Assembly (NCBI GenBank): GCA_002633005.1
Contig: NMRA01000151.1
Coordinates: 661,629-725,628 of the forward strand
Direction of reading: 5' to 3'
Source of the DNA: Phoronis australis
Taxonomy: Eukaryota > Phoronida > Phoronidae
Length of the DNA stretch: 64,000 nucleotides
The notes beneath the pieces were generated by a model that was not told the DNA's origin, searched no databases, and saw only the letters and a list, made by a program, of their open reading frames with translations. Made by a program: the position numbers and the translations under genes. Positions within the stretch are counted from its first letter, which is position 1. Each line of letters starts with the position of its first letter. Shown piece by piece: positions 34,378 through 46,364 of the stretch.

Positions 34378-34424
<47 letters not shown>
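34368..34424. repeat. (GT)n microsatellite
   Basis: A GT run of about 20 units with a few interruptions at its borders (GTGTGTCTGCGTGTG...). Confidence 0.95.
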
Positions 34425-34428
<4 letters not shown>

Positions 34429-34739
34429 GACTCCCCGGAAATCGGTCTTGTTCTTACCACTGGTCCACCAGCAGTCAGTCCAGAACTTTGTGGGCGGGAT
34501 TAAGCGGACGCATGTTTAGTAATCAGAATTTGTTTGCGCTGGACATTTTCAGTTTTTGGCGCCCTCAGATTTCGTTTGGCGACCTCAGATTTTACCAGGT
34601 TGCCCAATGCGACTTGACATTTAGCTAAGCGTCGAGCACTGCATTGGCTCATCACGTAACCAATGGAACGACGGCATTGGTCTGACCGTCGGTTAAAGCG
34701 ATTTGTTTCCCTTGAATTCTTTTTCACAAGAGAGTACGC

Positions 34740-35100
34740 AACTGAGAAAAGTGGGAGTAGTTTTTTTAATTTTTATTTCTTTTCAGGTAAAATAAATATG
34801 CAAATAAAGAATTGAGCCGATCTTCCAATTTTCATTTTTTCAGATTGAATGAACAATAAAAAATGAGAACTTTGTCAATTTTCTATTTTCATTTTTTTTT
34901 TCGAAAAATGAAAAGTTTAGAATATTGAAACCTGAGTCATTTCGCTCGTTTTTTTATTTTTCTGCAAAACTAGAACTATACAAAACTGGAAATTGTTGTA
35001 AATTTCTAACTTTCATTTTCCGGAAAAATGAAATATTAAAAAATTGAAAATCGACTCAATTTTCTAATGTTCACTGAAAAAAGAACAATTAAAGAATCAT
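34740..35100. repeat. AT-rich block of self-complementary ATTTTTC / GAAAAAT words
   Basis: Words of the type TTTTCATTTTT and AAAAATGAAAA alternate on one strand at intervals of roughly 60 bases, each able to pair with its neighbour. The block looks like degenerate tandem foldback units. No coding potential. Confidence 0.5.
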
Positions 35101-36258
35101 AAATTAACTGTTCTTTTTAATTTTGAGTTTTGTTTTAAAAGAAAATTTGTTTTGGTCCTTACATACACGGACCACTGAGTACTGTAGCCTTTTTGACATT
35201 TATCATATACCAGAAACAAGATACTTCGCGCTAAGAGACGAAATATTTCAGTATCTTCGTCTGGTAAGTGGTTTTTGGATTTCATGTGCTGCGTATTTTA
35301 GGCTGTTGCAGTGTCTACTAATGAATAATTAAAAGTCATTGAGGTATGTCATTTTCACGTTGCCTTACACCCAGTGCAGCAATCAGATAATCTATCACAC
35401 ATCTTCCCAGAGGACTTTGCGTGAAATGAAGGTTATAAATGGCTTTAAATATTTTCCCATTAATTCCATGACCTTTAAGAAAGCCGATGAAAGCACAGTT
35501 TAACCGTGTATGTTTCGCAGCTAGATTTATGTATTTGATTTTATCGTAAACACTGGATGTTACGATCGTGAAATAACTATTACCACACCTTGGAATACGT
35601 CAGAACTACTTTATCGTATTTTCTCCGGAGAAAAAATCTTTATCATCTCTAGAGAAAATAAGCCTGGCCAAGCCGTAAGGATAACGACATTTGCCGTGCT
35701 AAATCCATAAGAGTTACGGAAGTACTTTTAACTCTGTACTGGTGTTATTGTCACCAGTAATTCAAAAGCACCTTACAAATGACAACTGAACCAATTATAT
35801 AGCACAAATCATAAACATATCCGTCAAATATCATCTAAAATTTTAATTTCAACACACTTGATGAAAATTAAGGTGAAAACGGTGTTTTAAGTGCGCCAAC
35901 ACGCAACCTAAACGATACAGCGACCTCTTTTGGCCAACTGGGCATGAATGAGTTTTGATGGGGTAAACATATTACTACCCCCAAACAGAGCAATCATAAC
36001 ATCCGGGTCCTAACCATGTTGTATTTAGCCAATATAAGCAAATAAAATCGTTACTAGTTATAAGAAGCTTTCTTTTATGATATTATTTTATTAATTCAAT
36101 GAAATTTTTTCAAGTGGTTCTCTTCTTTAAAACAACGTGTTGTTCTGATCGTCTGCTAAACCTACTGCCTGTCCGGTAGTATAAGTAGCTCAGACGGTTC
36201 ATGTGAATGTGCGTCTTAAAAATAGTTCACTTGATATGTGTGATAAATATGTTATACA

Positions 36259-36407
36259 ACGCACGTGATGACAACTGTGGGTTATTATATCTCGATACGT
36301 GATATTCAAGTATTCAAGCCGATTTAAAATTGGGCTTCGCCCTCGTAGAAATCGGCTTGCAGATCACGTATCTCGATATACTAACCCACAGTTATCATCA
36401 CGCACGA
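36259..36407. repeat. Nearly complete foldback (hairpin) element, about 150 bp
   Basis: The left arm has GTGATGACAACTGTGGGTTA and ATATCTCGATACGTGAT. The right arm is its inverse with a few changes. An inner pair AAGCCGATTT / AAATCGGCTT closes most of the remaining loop. Almost the whole segment would fold into one hairpin, typical of a foldback MITE or a structured repeat. Confidence 0.8.
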
Positions 36408-39009
36408 TACATAATGTAGGTGTAGCGCAAAAGCGTCATCTAATGTTGAAAAACCACTCCAAAAGCCAGGTTGAACATCGCATATTAAATCTTCACTATT
36501 AATGAAAATCGTTAACCGGTTATTAATCATGGACGTAAACAGTTCATCAAGGCAGCTTAATAAAGTAACACCTCGATAATTATCAGCATTTTCAACGACC
36601 CTTTATTCTTAAATATATTTATAAAAACAACCATGAACCAGTCATTGAAAAAATAGCAACTGTGGAGTAAGTTGAAGAAGTCCCTCGTAATATGATTCAT
36701 TTTATGAAGGCAATTTTTTTAAGAATTCGTTACTTATTAGATCTAAGCCACCACTAGTCATTTCACGTTTGCTAAATTATGGTGCTTTTCTGTTATTCTT
36801 GGAATAAGATTTCATAATTAGAGAAGTACGAGATTTTTAATCAATGTCAAGCCACAACTTGCCGTGCTCCCTATTACGTTGTATATTTTTACGGTTTAGC
36901 TGTTGTTAACATGCAAAATACCAGCCAATAACAAAGCCCCACTTATAGATTGCGGAAAAAAAAACATTCATGTTTTCATGACTGGGATGATTTTGTACGC
37001 TGTCAAGTAGCAATGCATGCCGACGCACAGCTCCCTCAGGATCAAAACTACGTTTTGTCTTCAATTTTCTGCCTCGTGTACACATCGGTGACTCGAAGTT
37101 TTGGCGATTCTGTGGATGAAAGGACAGTGTACATCTGGAACTGCTCTATACCTGGCTGGAGGTTCCGAACAGCCATGTAACTTTCGAGCTCGGATAAGTA
37201 GTATAACATGTCCATACTGTTGTAGGTGGTTCTGCTAAATCTGCCTTTCCTCTCTACACGGTATATTTTTCGTATTTGAATTTCCACGAGAAAGGTTATA
37301 AAAGCATTTTGCTAGACACATGTGAAATACTGTAAAAACGCGGCCATATTTTGTGAACAAGATTTTCGATAACTTAAGCAATGCTTAACACGCTACCTGT
37401 CAACACTAATCCTATTTTATAACCTATGATAGACTGCCTCAAAAGATGTTTTAATGCATTTAATATCAAGTCAACATGGAAGATGAATGAATTTTAAAAT
37501 TCAGACAATAATCCTTTGCTGAGCAATAGATACTGTACATAAGGAAAGGTTCACAACGACTTTAGCACTATCAACATATCTGATGGCAAAACCATTCTTG
37601 GACTTCAACTAGCTGAATTTAGTCACATGTATTTTGCTGATGAATTCGAGTTGCTGCATAAGAGAACAGCAAATATTTGACAACTTCCCATGCTTTCACT
37701 CATTTTGATTGAGTTTCTGATTCATTCCAATACTAGCACATAATTCCAAAACTGCAATATACAGCTATTGTTTCACCACGTATTGACTCTTGTATTTATA
37801 AAACTTTGTAATTTCTTCGCGTAGTCAGTTGATTGAAAAACAGCAAGAAAGGTGTCTATTGTTTTGAGGGTCATTTTCACTGCTCTGCCAGAATTGTTAT
37901 CGACAATCCTGCTGGAATCTGATTAACTTTTTCACGTTTCCAGCCATTCTAGTATGGTCTGGGCCACGAGACCACTAACTGAAGCGTTATAAGATTATAT
38001 AGAGCGTCACTATAGAACACAATTTTTAAACGTTCCTATTGAATAAGACTAAGTAAACACATTTTTATGTTGAGTCTTGATGCCATCTGGTGGTCAAGCA
38101 GTACTATGCACTGCACAGGGACGCTAGGCCATTCTACGGGAAACTGCAGGCAACGGTGTTTGTTGGTGTTTGGGCTTTATCACAAGTTTTAGTGCTGTTT
38201 TTGTATACAATAACTGTACGTGGCCCAAGCAAACCATGCGTTATGCCACTTTAAAAAATAGTTGAAGATTGTATTCATTGATTCGTGGTAAATTAAAGCC
38301 TACATAAGGCATTAAGGAGGCCATCTTCATTAAGGCTTTTAATCCATCATTCAACAGACATGGAGGTGGCAGGTTTGTTTTGTCCACCGCCTGGAGCGTG
38401 TACTGTGGATCGTATCTCGCGACAACACAGCAGAAAGTTCCACCTGTCCCGCCAGTCCAACCAATCAACCATTCCTTTTGAAAAGAGCGGGGACACTCCC
38501 GAGATTTTAAAAGATTTGTTAACGAGTGTGATACAGTCCAGCTGAACAACTTTCCTCAACGTCAACGTCAGGGAATACAAGGATATAATAGAAACATTCT
38601 TCAAGTCATATTTTTCTTTAAAAATTTCCATTTAATAATCTAGCTTTCACTATTTAAAGTGTCAACACGAAAGATTACCTCTGCATTGTACGGATCTCTG
38701 TAAAATAAAGAGTTACCATTCATGGTTTCATTATAATTATTCTATATCACTTATTTTACGACGAGTACTTGACTAAATAGTTTAGAATTGAGAATTTCAA
38801 ATTTGCCAGAACCTCCTTATGAAAATACGAATGAAAGATGCCTCGGATATATCCTCCAAATTGCCTCGTCATTTGTATAAAGCGTTTGCCAGTGATCCAA
38901 ATAAACACTTTCAAGTTGATCAGTTCCATGCTGGGAGACTTCAAACTGCCGTCGAAATTGCCATTAGCCTAACAACTCTTCCTGATTAATGGTCGATTAA
39001 CGTTCTAGA

Positions 39010-40071
39010 TTAGTGTGACGACGATACTGTATGTCTTTGGATTACCATATCCAACACTGTTTTGACGCATTTCCGTATCTCGGGATAGGAATATGTGTAT
39101 ATAATTGGATTTAATGCCGAATTGAAGTAAGCGATGTTCGCAATGACGTAATCAATGTACTGAACAGTAGGTGTATAACTCTCCATTATCGGTGAGGTTT
39201 TTAGCACAACGACAGGCATCACGCACGCAGTGAAGGTGCCCAGAATTAAGAACGTCCCCTTTGCAATTTTGATTTTATTCAACACTGCGTTGTTGGCCGG
39301 AGCTACTGCATTTCGCGATCGGCATGCCTTGTAAGCGACATATCCGTGACAAACATAACTGACGGACAATGTCACGCCACCACAAGTAATGGAAGTTATT
39401 ATTTTCATCCTTTTTGGCAAGAGGTTGTAGTTACAGGTCTCCGTGAAGGGGTTATAAGGCGAGTCAGTGATTGCTGGGATCATGCACGACGCACCAACAA
39501 CACAGGTACTCAGGAGGCAACCGACAATAACAGCCAAAGTATTTCGTTTAGTACTTGAATCTGCATGGTGAAAAAGGGGAAAAGCTATGCTGATAACTCG
39601 GTCCAGTGAAATTAGCATGATGAAAACGTGGGACCAAATTACCGGTAAAACTGTGATAAAAACGAGGACCATGCAACCTGATATAGTTGAATCCACCCCA
39701 CTCGGCGTTCCACTGTCTGCCCACAACATTTGAACGACAACCTTGCGCCATATGTCAATAGGTATGACTACCGCGCCGACCAAAAAGTCAGTTACTGCAA
39801 GGCCAACGATGAAAACGTTGTAAGACTTTTTCCAAAGTTTATACTTGAAAATGCAGTAAATCGTCAATCCATTGCTGAATGATATGTAAAAAATCCAAAT
39901 TATCTGCAGTGCAACAAAAGCTCCCTTAAAATACACAGACACTGTGTTGTCAAGAAACCAAATACTTGTATTGTCTGACGAATTCATGGCTGTTGAAGTA
40001 ACACACGCTCTTCCTGTACAGAGATTAAAAATGGATGTGCTGCCAAACTGTATCTTTCGCAGATACTTCAA
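39010..40071 (-). CDS. Class A (rhodopsin-like) G-protein-coupled receptor, intronless
   Basis: A single open frame of 353 codons encodes seven hydrophobic segments. Recognisable positions: Asn in TM1 (FSNGLTIYCIF), Asp in TM2 (GLAVTDFLVGA), a TM3 Cys (SGCMVLVF) with a partner Cys in the second extracellular loop (TETCNYN), LDRV replacing DRY, and NPIIYTY at the end of TM7. TM6 reads CVMP where CWxP is usual, and the TM4 Trp seems absent. I see no TM3 Asp as in aminergic receptors, so the ligand is unknown. A second Met (MNSSDNTSIWF, residue 29) with N-x-S/T sites close by may be the real start; the 28 preceding residues are not signal-like. The gene is nested in an intron of the Hedgehog-like repeat gene on the same strand. 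Confidence 0.9.
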   Translation of the reverse strand: MKYLRKIQFGSTSIFNLCTGRACVTSTAMNSSDNTSIWFLDNTVSVYFKGAFVALQIIWIFYISFSNGLTIYCIFKYKLWKKSYNVFIVGLAVTDFLVGAVVIPIDIWRKVVVQMLWADSGTPSGVDSTISGCMVLVFITVLPVIWSHVFIMLISLDRVISIAFPLFHHADSSTKRNTLAVIVGCLLSTCVVGASCMIPAITDSPYNPFTETCNYNLLPKRMKIITSITCGGVTLSVSYVCHGYVAYKACRSRNAVAPANNAVLNKIKIAKGTFLILGTFTACVMPVVVLKTSPIMESYTPTVQYIDYVIANIAYFNSALNPIIYTYSYPEIRKCVKTVLDMVIQRHTVSSSH

Positions 40072-40623
40072 CCTGTGCGATGATTGTTTTGCTTCTCACT
40101 TTCCAACGTAACTGCTACACTGAGTCCAGTTTTTATGCAGTGTCATGAGTGACGTAGTTCACTATGCTGTACAGCATTGGATTGCTCTACATGTTGTCTG
40201 TATAGCGTTTGAAGAAGTCGTCAACACTGTCCCCGAATCGAACAGTCTTGCATAGTGTGTAAACATAAGACGGTGGCATCACACAACCTTAGGCCTTGAC
40301 AATCGATGCGCTTGACTTGGGTTTGTTGAAAAGATACGTCCAGACCTTTGTCGTTTCATGTAGGGTTAAAATGGGTCAAACGACTTTTTAACACATTAAA
40401 TACGTCAATTGTTGGTCAACACATGCGTGTAATTTCTTCTTTCATCCCTTACATTAACTAATTACGCTAATTACTATCAGCTTACCTTACCAGTAACTCC
40501 ATTTGGCGTCGTCATCTTTTTGACACGAAATTTGCAGGCCTTTGTCACAAGAAAAAATTAAAAAATATTCATTTTGCTTTTTGCATAGTTATATGAATAC
40601 AATTAATAAGACGAGGACGCACA

Positions 40624-40652
40624 GTCACACACGCGCGCGCGCGCTCGCGCTC
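40624..40652. repeat. CG-alternating tract upstream of the GPCR
   Basis: A run of alternating CG (ACACGCGCGCGCGCGCTCGCGC) lies about 550 bp upstream of the GPCR start. It is a potential Z-DNA-forming tract. No promoter element is evident. Confidence 0.7.
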
Positions 40653-41293
40653 ACAGGTATATGACAGCTTCATTAGTAACCTTTATTAAACATATAGTCG
40701 TGAGCCAAAAATGACCAGTCAGGTTTCCATTGTTCAGTGTATTCCACAAGCTAACTATTTTGCAGAAAAATGGATTTCTGGTATACAGTTCATGTTCTAT
40801 ATGATTGCAAAATGTGTTTATATTTAAAGGGAACTTAATTCTAGAACTGTTAATAAGTTTTTCACACTTCAACCGTACCCAGTTTATGACTGTTGTCTTT
40901 TTAGCAATAATCCGATAAACATCATGTTTTATTTATAGCTAAATGTAAACTCTTAACCAACAACCAACCATTAATAGCAGACAGAAATTGTTAGTCACAC
41001 TACATTACATTTATTGCTGGCCAAAATCTTACGTAATATTAGGTAATGCAACCATAGTCATGAAGATTCTAGAGTACATTTCAATGGGATTAAATAACTT
41101 TTTCCATGTATTATCATCTATATGTAAACCCTTTCATGTAAAATGTTTTTCTTGGGGTTGGTATTATGTCACTTTTACATTTTAATGTTGAGCTATTATT
41201 CACAGAATACAAACATGTAGAGGAATGATCGGCCTCATACATTTCTTGAGACTAAATGCTTATAGATGAAGTTCTAAGGCATCTTTTTACTGC

Positions 41294-41500
41294 ACTTATT
41301 AATGACATATAAGTTGTAAAGTTTATATTTTTATTAATTTTCTTTTATAGATTTTCAATTTTTAAAAAATATTGTTATCCAATGAGTGATTTACAACCGT
41401 ACTTATTAATGATATATAACTTCGTTATATACTTACATTGATTTTCTTTTTTAGAATTTCAAAATCAAAAAATATTATTGTCATCCAATAAGTTATTTAT
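41294..41500. repeat. Tandem duplication, about 107-bp unit, two copies
   Basis: Two AT-rich copies begin ACTTATTAATGA(C/T)ATATAA and end in TATTGTTATCCAATGAGT / TATTGTCATCCAATAAGT. They diverge by about a fifth. They lie just downstream of the LINE relic on the minus strand. Confidence 0.75.
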
Positions 41501-41559
41501 ATAAAATATTCCACTTTCTTCAAAGCATTTTTAATGGATCAATTTATTTCCAATCTGTA

Positions 41560-42300
41560 AATCACTGTTTAAACCATAAATGAAGTATTATCCTCGTCAT
41601 TGTGAAGCTTTAGTTTTTTTAAAAATTCACTCCAATATTTCAAACAATCTCTCCAAAAGTATTATATATCGGTGCATTGTCTTAGCATATATTTCACCAT
41701 AATGAAATATATGACTGACATTTGTGTCTCAGCTACAAACACTTTTGTCCGGTAATAAGAACTGTAATTTTAAAAGGTTTGTTCGATATTTTTATGGTGT
41801 CTTAACTTCATGATCTTCTGCTTTTCTGATAAAAACTTTACTTTTTCTTCCGTCAGATGAATATAAAACATTATTAAATCCGTTTGGAATAATGCACCAG
41901 ATATTTGATTATTTTCCAACACAAAAGTCTGTTGTTTCTTCCAATGAATCTATCTTTGACAAAACCAGTTTGGTCACTTGAAATTCAAAACCGGTTTTAT
42001 TCGATTTCCAATGCACCCAGATGCCTATTTATCAATACAATTTAGAACTGTTTTTGTCTCCTTTTAAAAAATGTTTAGGTGTTCCTGGCTTCGGTATTAA
42101 TGTAATAATACCATTCCTTTGCGTTGCAGACATTTCCTAGTCCACTTCTCCACGAAAAAAATTAAACATCATATAGTAAATCCATCAGCACCTTGACTTT
42201 TTCCTTTTTAGCGTTTTTCAAAAGACATCGAACATGTGAGTACGTTATCCTATCTTCCGGTTTTTCACTCTCGACTTCAAATAACTTTTTAAAGGTTTTT
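41560..42300 (-). pseudogene. LINE (L1/Tx1-like) reverse transcriptase relic
   Basis: Reading the minus strand from 42,230 down, broken frames resemble the reverse transcriptase start of L1-like elements: an SQGADGFT-like substrate-entry stretch, then NGIITLIPKPGTPKHFLKGD, and about 100 bases later a TKLVLSKIDSLEE-like piece where the TGF..GR.I..N motif is expected. Multiple stops and frame changes are present. It is the same orientation as the LINE relic at 33.2-34.3 kb but covers a different part of the ORF. Confidence 0.55.
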
Positions 42301-42540
42301 TATCTATACTAACTTTCATAATATTTTTAAGATATATTTTTCATAAAAAGCTTTTGTTTCTTATAAATGTATTATGACATCTTGATCTTGTGTCTGCGTT
42401 TACAGATTCAAAAGAATACAGCAGTACATAATAAAAGTGCTTCGACATGAAACTTTGGAAACAAATTTGGTTGGCTGCTCACTGTTTTCCATCCAATTTG
42501 CTTCAGAGCAAGTCGCCAATCCCCTTAGCATTATTGTAAC

Positions 42541-43048
42541 ATACCACACCGCTGGTTCCATTCAAACATTCCACACTGCTGGTTCCATTTAAACATGCCA
42601 CACTGCTGATTCAATTTAAACATCCCACATTCCTGGTTTCACTCAAACATTCCACACTGCTGGTTCTATTAAAACATTCCACATTGCTGGTTCCATTCAA
42701 ACACTCCACACTGCTGGTTCCATTCAAACATTCCACACTGCTGGTTCCATTCAAATATTCCACACAGCTGGTTCCATTCAAACATTCCACACTGCTGGTT
42801 CCATTCAAATATTCCACACAGCTGGTTCCATTCAAACATTCCACACTGCTGGTTCAATTTAAACATTCCACACTGCTGGTTCCATTTAAACATTCCACAC
42901 TGCTGGTTCCATTTAAACATTCCACACTGCTGGTTCCATTCAAACATTCCACACTGCTGGTTCTATTCAAACATTCCACACTGCTGGTTCCATTTAAACA
43001 TTCCACACTGCTGGTTCCATTTAAACATTCCACACTGCTGGTTCCTTT
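42541..43048. repeat. Minisatellite, 27-bp unit, about 19 copies
   Basis: The unit reads ATTCCACACTGCTGGTTCCA followed by TTCAAAC, repeated about 19 times with point variants. A two-unit higher-order pattern (CAAAT/ACACAG alternating with CAAAC/ACACTG) occurs at about 42,725-42,840. Because 27 is a multiple of three, several frames stay open on both strands with nine-residue periodicity (for example VECLNGTSS or MFEWNQQCG). These frames need no coding explanation. Confidence 0.95.
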
Positions 43049-43141
43049 TTCTAGCTTCATTTGTTTCATTTATTACTCTATTTTCATTAGCAGAATAAAT
43101 TTGTGTCATTTTTCTTAATTCCATCAATAATTAATCCTTTG

Positions 43142-44010
43142 CAACAAAATGACGGACCTCAATGGAATGCCGTTCCCACTGAATGGGACCTGAGCACTAA
43201 AATCGCTTACATGCCGCCGCGTGACTCCTTTGTCACACACCTGGCCCATTCTAAATAGCCCCAATACTATAGTCAAGTCCACAATAAACTTATCAAAGTT
43301 TGGCTCACCGGCCTGATCACTCGACGACGAACTGTCCTCCTCACTGGGTGTGTCGAAGTGGGCCTCCCACTACTCAACATCGTTGGAGGGCTGTTTACTG
43401 GCTCTGGGCTGGAGACAACACCAGCGCAGGGCGAATCAGTTTTAGTTCCCGGAATTGCACGCTCTAGGGTACGTTCGGAGGCACGGGTGTCAGTAGATGA
43501 ATGGCCTATATTCACTCTAGACGCCACAGCTCGCGAGATTACTCGCTTCAAAAATACACTTCTCAGGGGTGGCAATGGAGCACAGCCGAAAAGCAACAGT
43601 GAAAGTACGACACCATTCTTCAGGGGTTGCTTTGCAGGTGCCTTCATCAACGACATGTCTCTGTCGTAATCCGGCGGCAGAAAATGCTTGCCATACACTC
43701 TGTAATTCTCAAGAGCTTTTTACGTTGTGTGGACGGGTAACGCTGCGTTCTTCACACGAACGAGCTAAGTACGGTGGAGCGTGTCATCTTTCAGAAAGTG
43801 ATGTAATGGCATACCCAAAGTGCGCGTGAGATGATAATTAGTAAACCCTAGTACGCAGCATTCGTGCGGCATGCTGACTGACTTGTAAACAACACGCAAA
43901 CGACGAATGAACTTATCACAACCGAGGTAAAAGAATGACTGACTCGATAACTCCCACAGTCAAACTATATGAAAACAAAATGGCGGGAAATTCTTAACCC
44001 CAAAACGTCA
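43142..44010 (-). mobile_element. Kolobok-like element copy with decayed THAP ORF, ends incomplete
   Basis: This minus-strand copy is homologous to the element at 60,445-61,690. From 43,990 down it carries the same subterminal repeat (TTTGACTGTGGGAGTTATCG and CCTCGGTTGTGATAAG), then an ATG with MPHECCVLGFTNYHLTR (second zinc Cys changed to Phe), then RVYGKHFLPPDYDRD (Cys changed to Tyr) and LMKAPAKQ. A region near 43,310-43,250 matches the other copy's PKFDKFIVDL. The outermost TIR and TTAA duplications seen in the other copy are not found. The THAP domain is broken by stops and lost ligands. Confidence 0.75.
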
Positions 44011-44185
44011 CCTCCGGAGTAAAGGTCGAGGTTCGTGTTATTGAGGCCCGTTAGCTGTTTTGAAAGTGTGGGGGTCAGTTTTCGACTCCAGGATAACTGT
44101 TTTACATCGGGATTCCAAATCGATAGAACACCCCTGAGTACAGTAGATGTAAAATTCTGAAAGGCTCCCACACTCACGCACATAC

Positions 44186-44228
44186 ACATGCACACACACA
44201 CACGCACACGCACACGCACACACGTAGG
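44186..44228. repeat. CA/CG microsatellite
   Basis: An interrupted CACACACACGCACACGCACACG run. The antisense Cys/Val-rich frames across it are repeat artefacts. Confidence 0.9.
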
Positions 44229-45877
44229 CACGCACCCTTATACACGAGCAAACGCGAACACGTACACAAATTTAGTAATCACTTACACATCAACTATTTG
44301 CTTACGGTATTACGTTGTATTCTGTGGGGTGTAGCTATGTGACACCCCTTTATTTTCACTAACGTGTCAGGTTTATTTATTTATTTGTTGAAGCACGTAC
44401 GCTATTGGTTCCATATGTGAGACTACTAATCGCATTGTCAAATGTATGAATAGTAAATAAATAATTACAGTCTCATATTTTCTATTGTATACTTGTATTG
44501 TGCTGCGTTGTGTTGTGTTGTGTTGTGTCAATGAAGTGGCATTTGTCTTTGACGATCTCCGGATTATATACATATATAACGATAAATGACGATTCCTGCA
44601 ACAATTTGTTGATAACTGCTTCTGCGACTGTCATTTTGAAATTGAAGCGAAAGAATGCTGACGTTCATATTTATAGCGTTTGATTTCTGAGCAAAACACG
44701 CGAATTCCCTGTGTTGTGAATGTTGGTTTGTGTGGTCTCGTCTTTCGTGTTGTCTTGTGTGTTCGTGTTGTCGGTGGGTTTCCGTCAGTGGCCGGATGTT
44801 GTAAGTTCTAGTTTTGTCACGTGACTGGGGAATCGAGAGCGCTCTCTTCGTGTGGCTCTGCTGCACGCTGGACGTCTGCGTTTGTGGGTCGTCATCTCAA
44901 GCGTGTATTCAAGCTTTCATATGAGTAAAGGTAAGCTGCACGAGAACCTGTGTATCAAGTCACAACACCTGGCAAACAGCGCCAAGAAATGTTAGAGTCA
45001 CTTGTTATCACCCATTGCCAGATTGCATGAAACAGTCCCTAAATCGTAATCGTTTCGTTCCTTACTCACAGGTGTGCTATTTTTCTGCCATGTTATCTTT
45101 ATTATGACCTCTTCTTTGACTATTGACATTTTCTCATAATATAACAAAAAACTCAGTCCTATATTCAGTCAAAATAATTAAGGACTTAAATTAGGGGTGT
45201 TGCATGAAAAGATTCCCGTTTATTTTCAAAATTATTGAGAATTCAACGGAGAGTTCACTCGATCTCGAATTGTATCAAAGCCAAAACTTGACTTAGTGAT
45301 GAGAGTCAAACGGCATAAAAGGGACATTCAATGTTTTCACAAGCCCCGGCCGCAACTACGTAGTTGATTTAGGAAACTTAGTTGAATCCCTATTTGGGAC
45401 TGTTTTATTCAACTGGGCGCGGTAATCAATCAGCAGAATTTCCCGCGTTTTGCACTTTATCAGTGAAGTTGTAATCGCTTGGGTGTACAGCGTGCGTATC
45501 ATTCTGTGCGTGATTGGTGATCTTGGTTTCTCTGTTATCGTGTGGTCACCATGTAATTGGTCGTATTTGCCGTTGCCTCAGTGGAGACGAAGTCGTATGT
45601 ATTTGTAAGTTATGTGACTTCAATAGGACGCCAGTAATGATGACTTTATCCCTTAACCTTATCATGAGCTTGGGATCATTTTTGTACTAACTTACACCTA
45701 ACGCAAGATCTGACTTCCGCCCATTGAAATAACTGTCAAGACTGTTATATTCAATATACTCGTCGACGTTCCAATCTCAAAATGGATGCTAGCTGAGAGG
45801 AAGCAGAATAAAGTTTGAAAAAATAATGTTACCACTTAGCACTGCATCAATTGGAGCAGGCTTTCACACAGTGCAGG

Positions 45878-46017
45878 GCGACGCACCATAGGGGGCTGGG
45901 GGGCTATAGCCTCCACTTTTTTCAGTGCTAGGCCGCACATGGTTTATAGGCGGTGCACCACAGGGGGGGCTGAGGTGGCTTTAGCCCCCCACTTTTTTCA
46001 GTGCTGCACCGCCCATG
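45878..46017. repeat. Tandem duplication, about 72-bp unit, two copies
   Basis: Both copies contain GCACCA(T/C)AGGGGG, then a GGCT.TAGCC stretch and CCACTTTTTTCAGTGCT. The duplication is in the intron just downstream of the exon at 46,163. Confidence 0.8.
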
Positions 46018-46162
46018 CACACACGTGGCAAGTTTGGGGTAATTTGAAGAGTTGCCACTTGCTTAGAATACCCTTGATCACACTCCATGTCTTTTTGGAG
46101 ACTCATTTGTTTCTTTGTATTTGTTAAATTCTTGTGAAAGTACAAATTCCTTGCAGTTTTAC

Positions 46163-46364
46163 CTTGAACAATCTTTAGCCATTTCTCTAGTTCAGTGATG
46201 ACGTTTGCACTGCCGCCATCGTGAGTCCATATGTTGGCCTGCACCGAGGGAGGCGCGGTCCATGGCTTAGGGCGGAAGTCGAAATATAACTCGTTTCTGT
46301 GGACACCAATTCCCAGCATACGCTGTTGAGGATTAACTTGGTTGCCACAAATTTTAATGACAGC
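46163..46364 (-). CDS. Hedgehog-like repeat gene exon: C-terminal half of unit 3 (M15-peptidase-like)
   Basis: Acceptor GTTTATTTCCAG and donor GTAAAA bound 202 nt. The exon enters in phase 0, matching 53,869, and leaves in phase 1. It encodes AVIKICGNQVNPQQRMLGIG and VHRNELYFDFRPKPW. The GIG..R..LYFDFRP.PW pattern resembles the last strand of M15-family/DUF882 DD-peptidases (G.G.Y...F.H.D...), where the final zinc His lies. Here that position is Tyr. The remainder (SANVITELEKWLKIVQ) is probably a helix. With the previous exon this completes a Hedgehog/DD-peptidase-type fold that is likely not catalytic. Confidence 0.75.

Larger units (their letters stand above)
31582..46162 (-). other. Very long intron carrying a nested GPCR and several transposon relics
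   Basis: This 14.6-kb interval separates the exons at 46,163 and 31,581. It holds a LINE relic (33,255-34,278), two dinucleotide microsatellites, an AT-rich hairpin-forming block (34,740-35,100), a foldback repeat (36,259-36,407), the GPCR gene (39,010-40,071), a second LINE relic (41,560-42,300), the 27-bp minisatellite and a Kolobok-like copy. Elsewhere I see no gene. Further short exons of the host gene could be hidden here, although the flanking exons are phase-compatible without them. Confidence 0.55.

Noticed and set aside
40651-41190. Continuation of the minus-strand LINE relic toward the GPCR
   Set aside because: The frames are AT-rich and did not match LINE C-terminal motifs well enough.
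42541-43048. CRISPR array
   Set aside because: The repeats are directly adjacent without unique spacers, and the sequence is eukaryotic.
42541-43118. Nonapeptide-repeat proteins on either strand
   Set aside because: Explained by the 27-bp minisatellite unit length; open in several frames at once.
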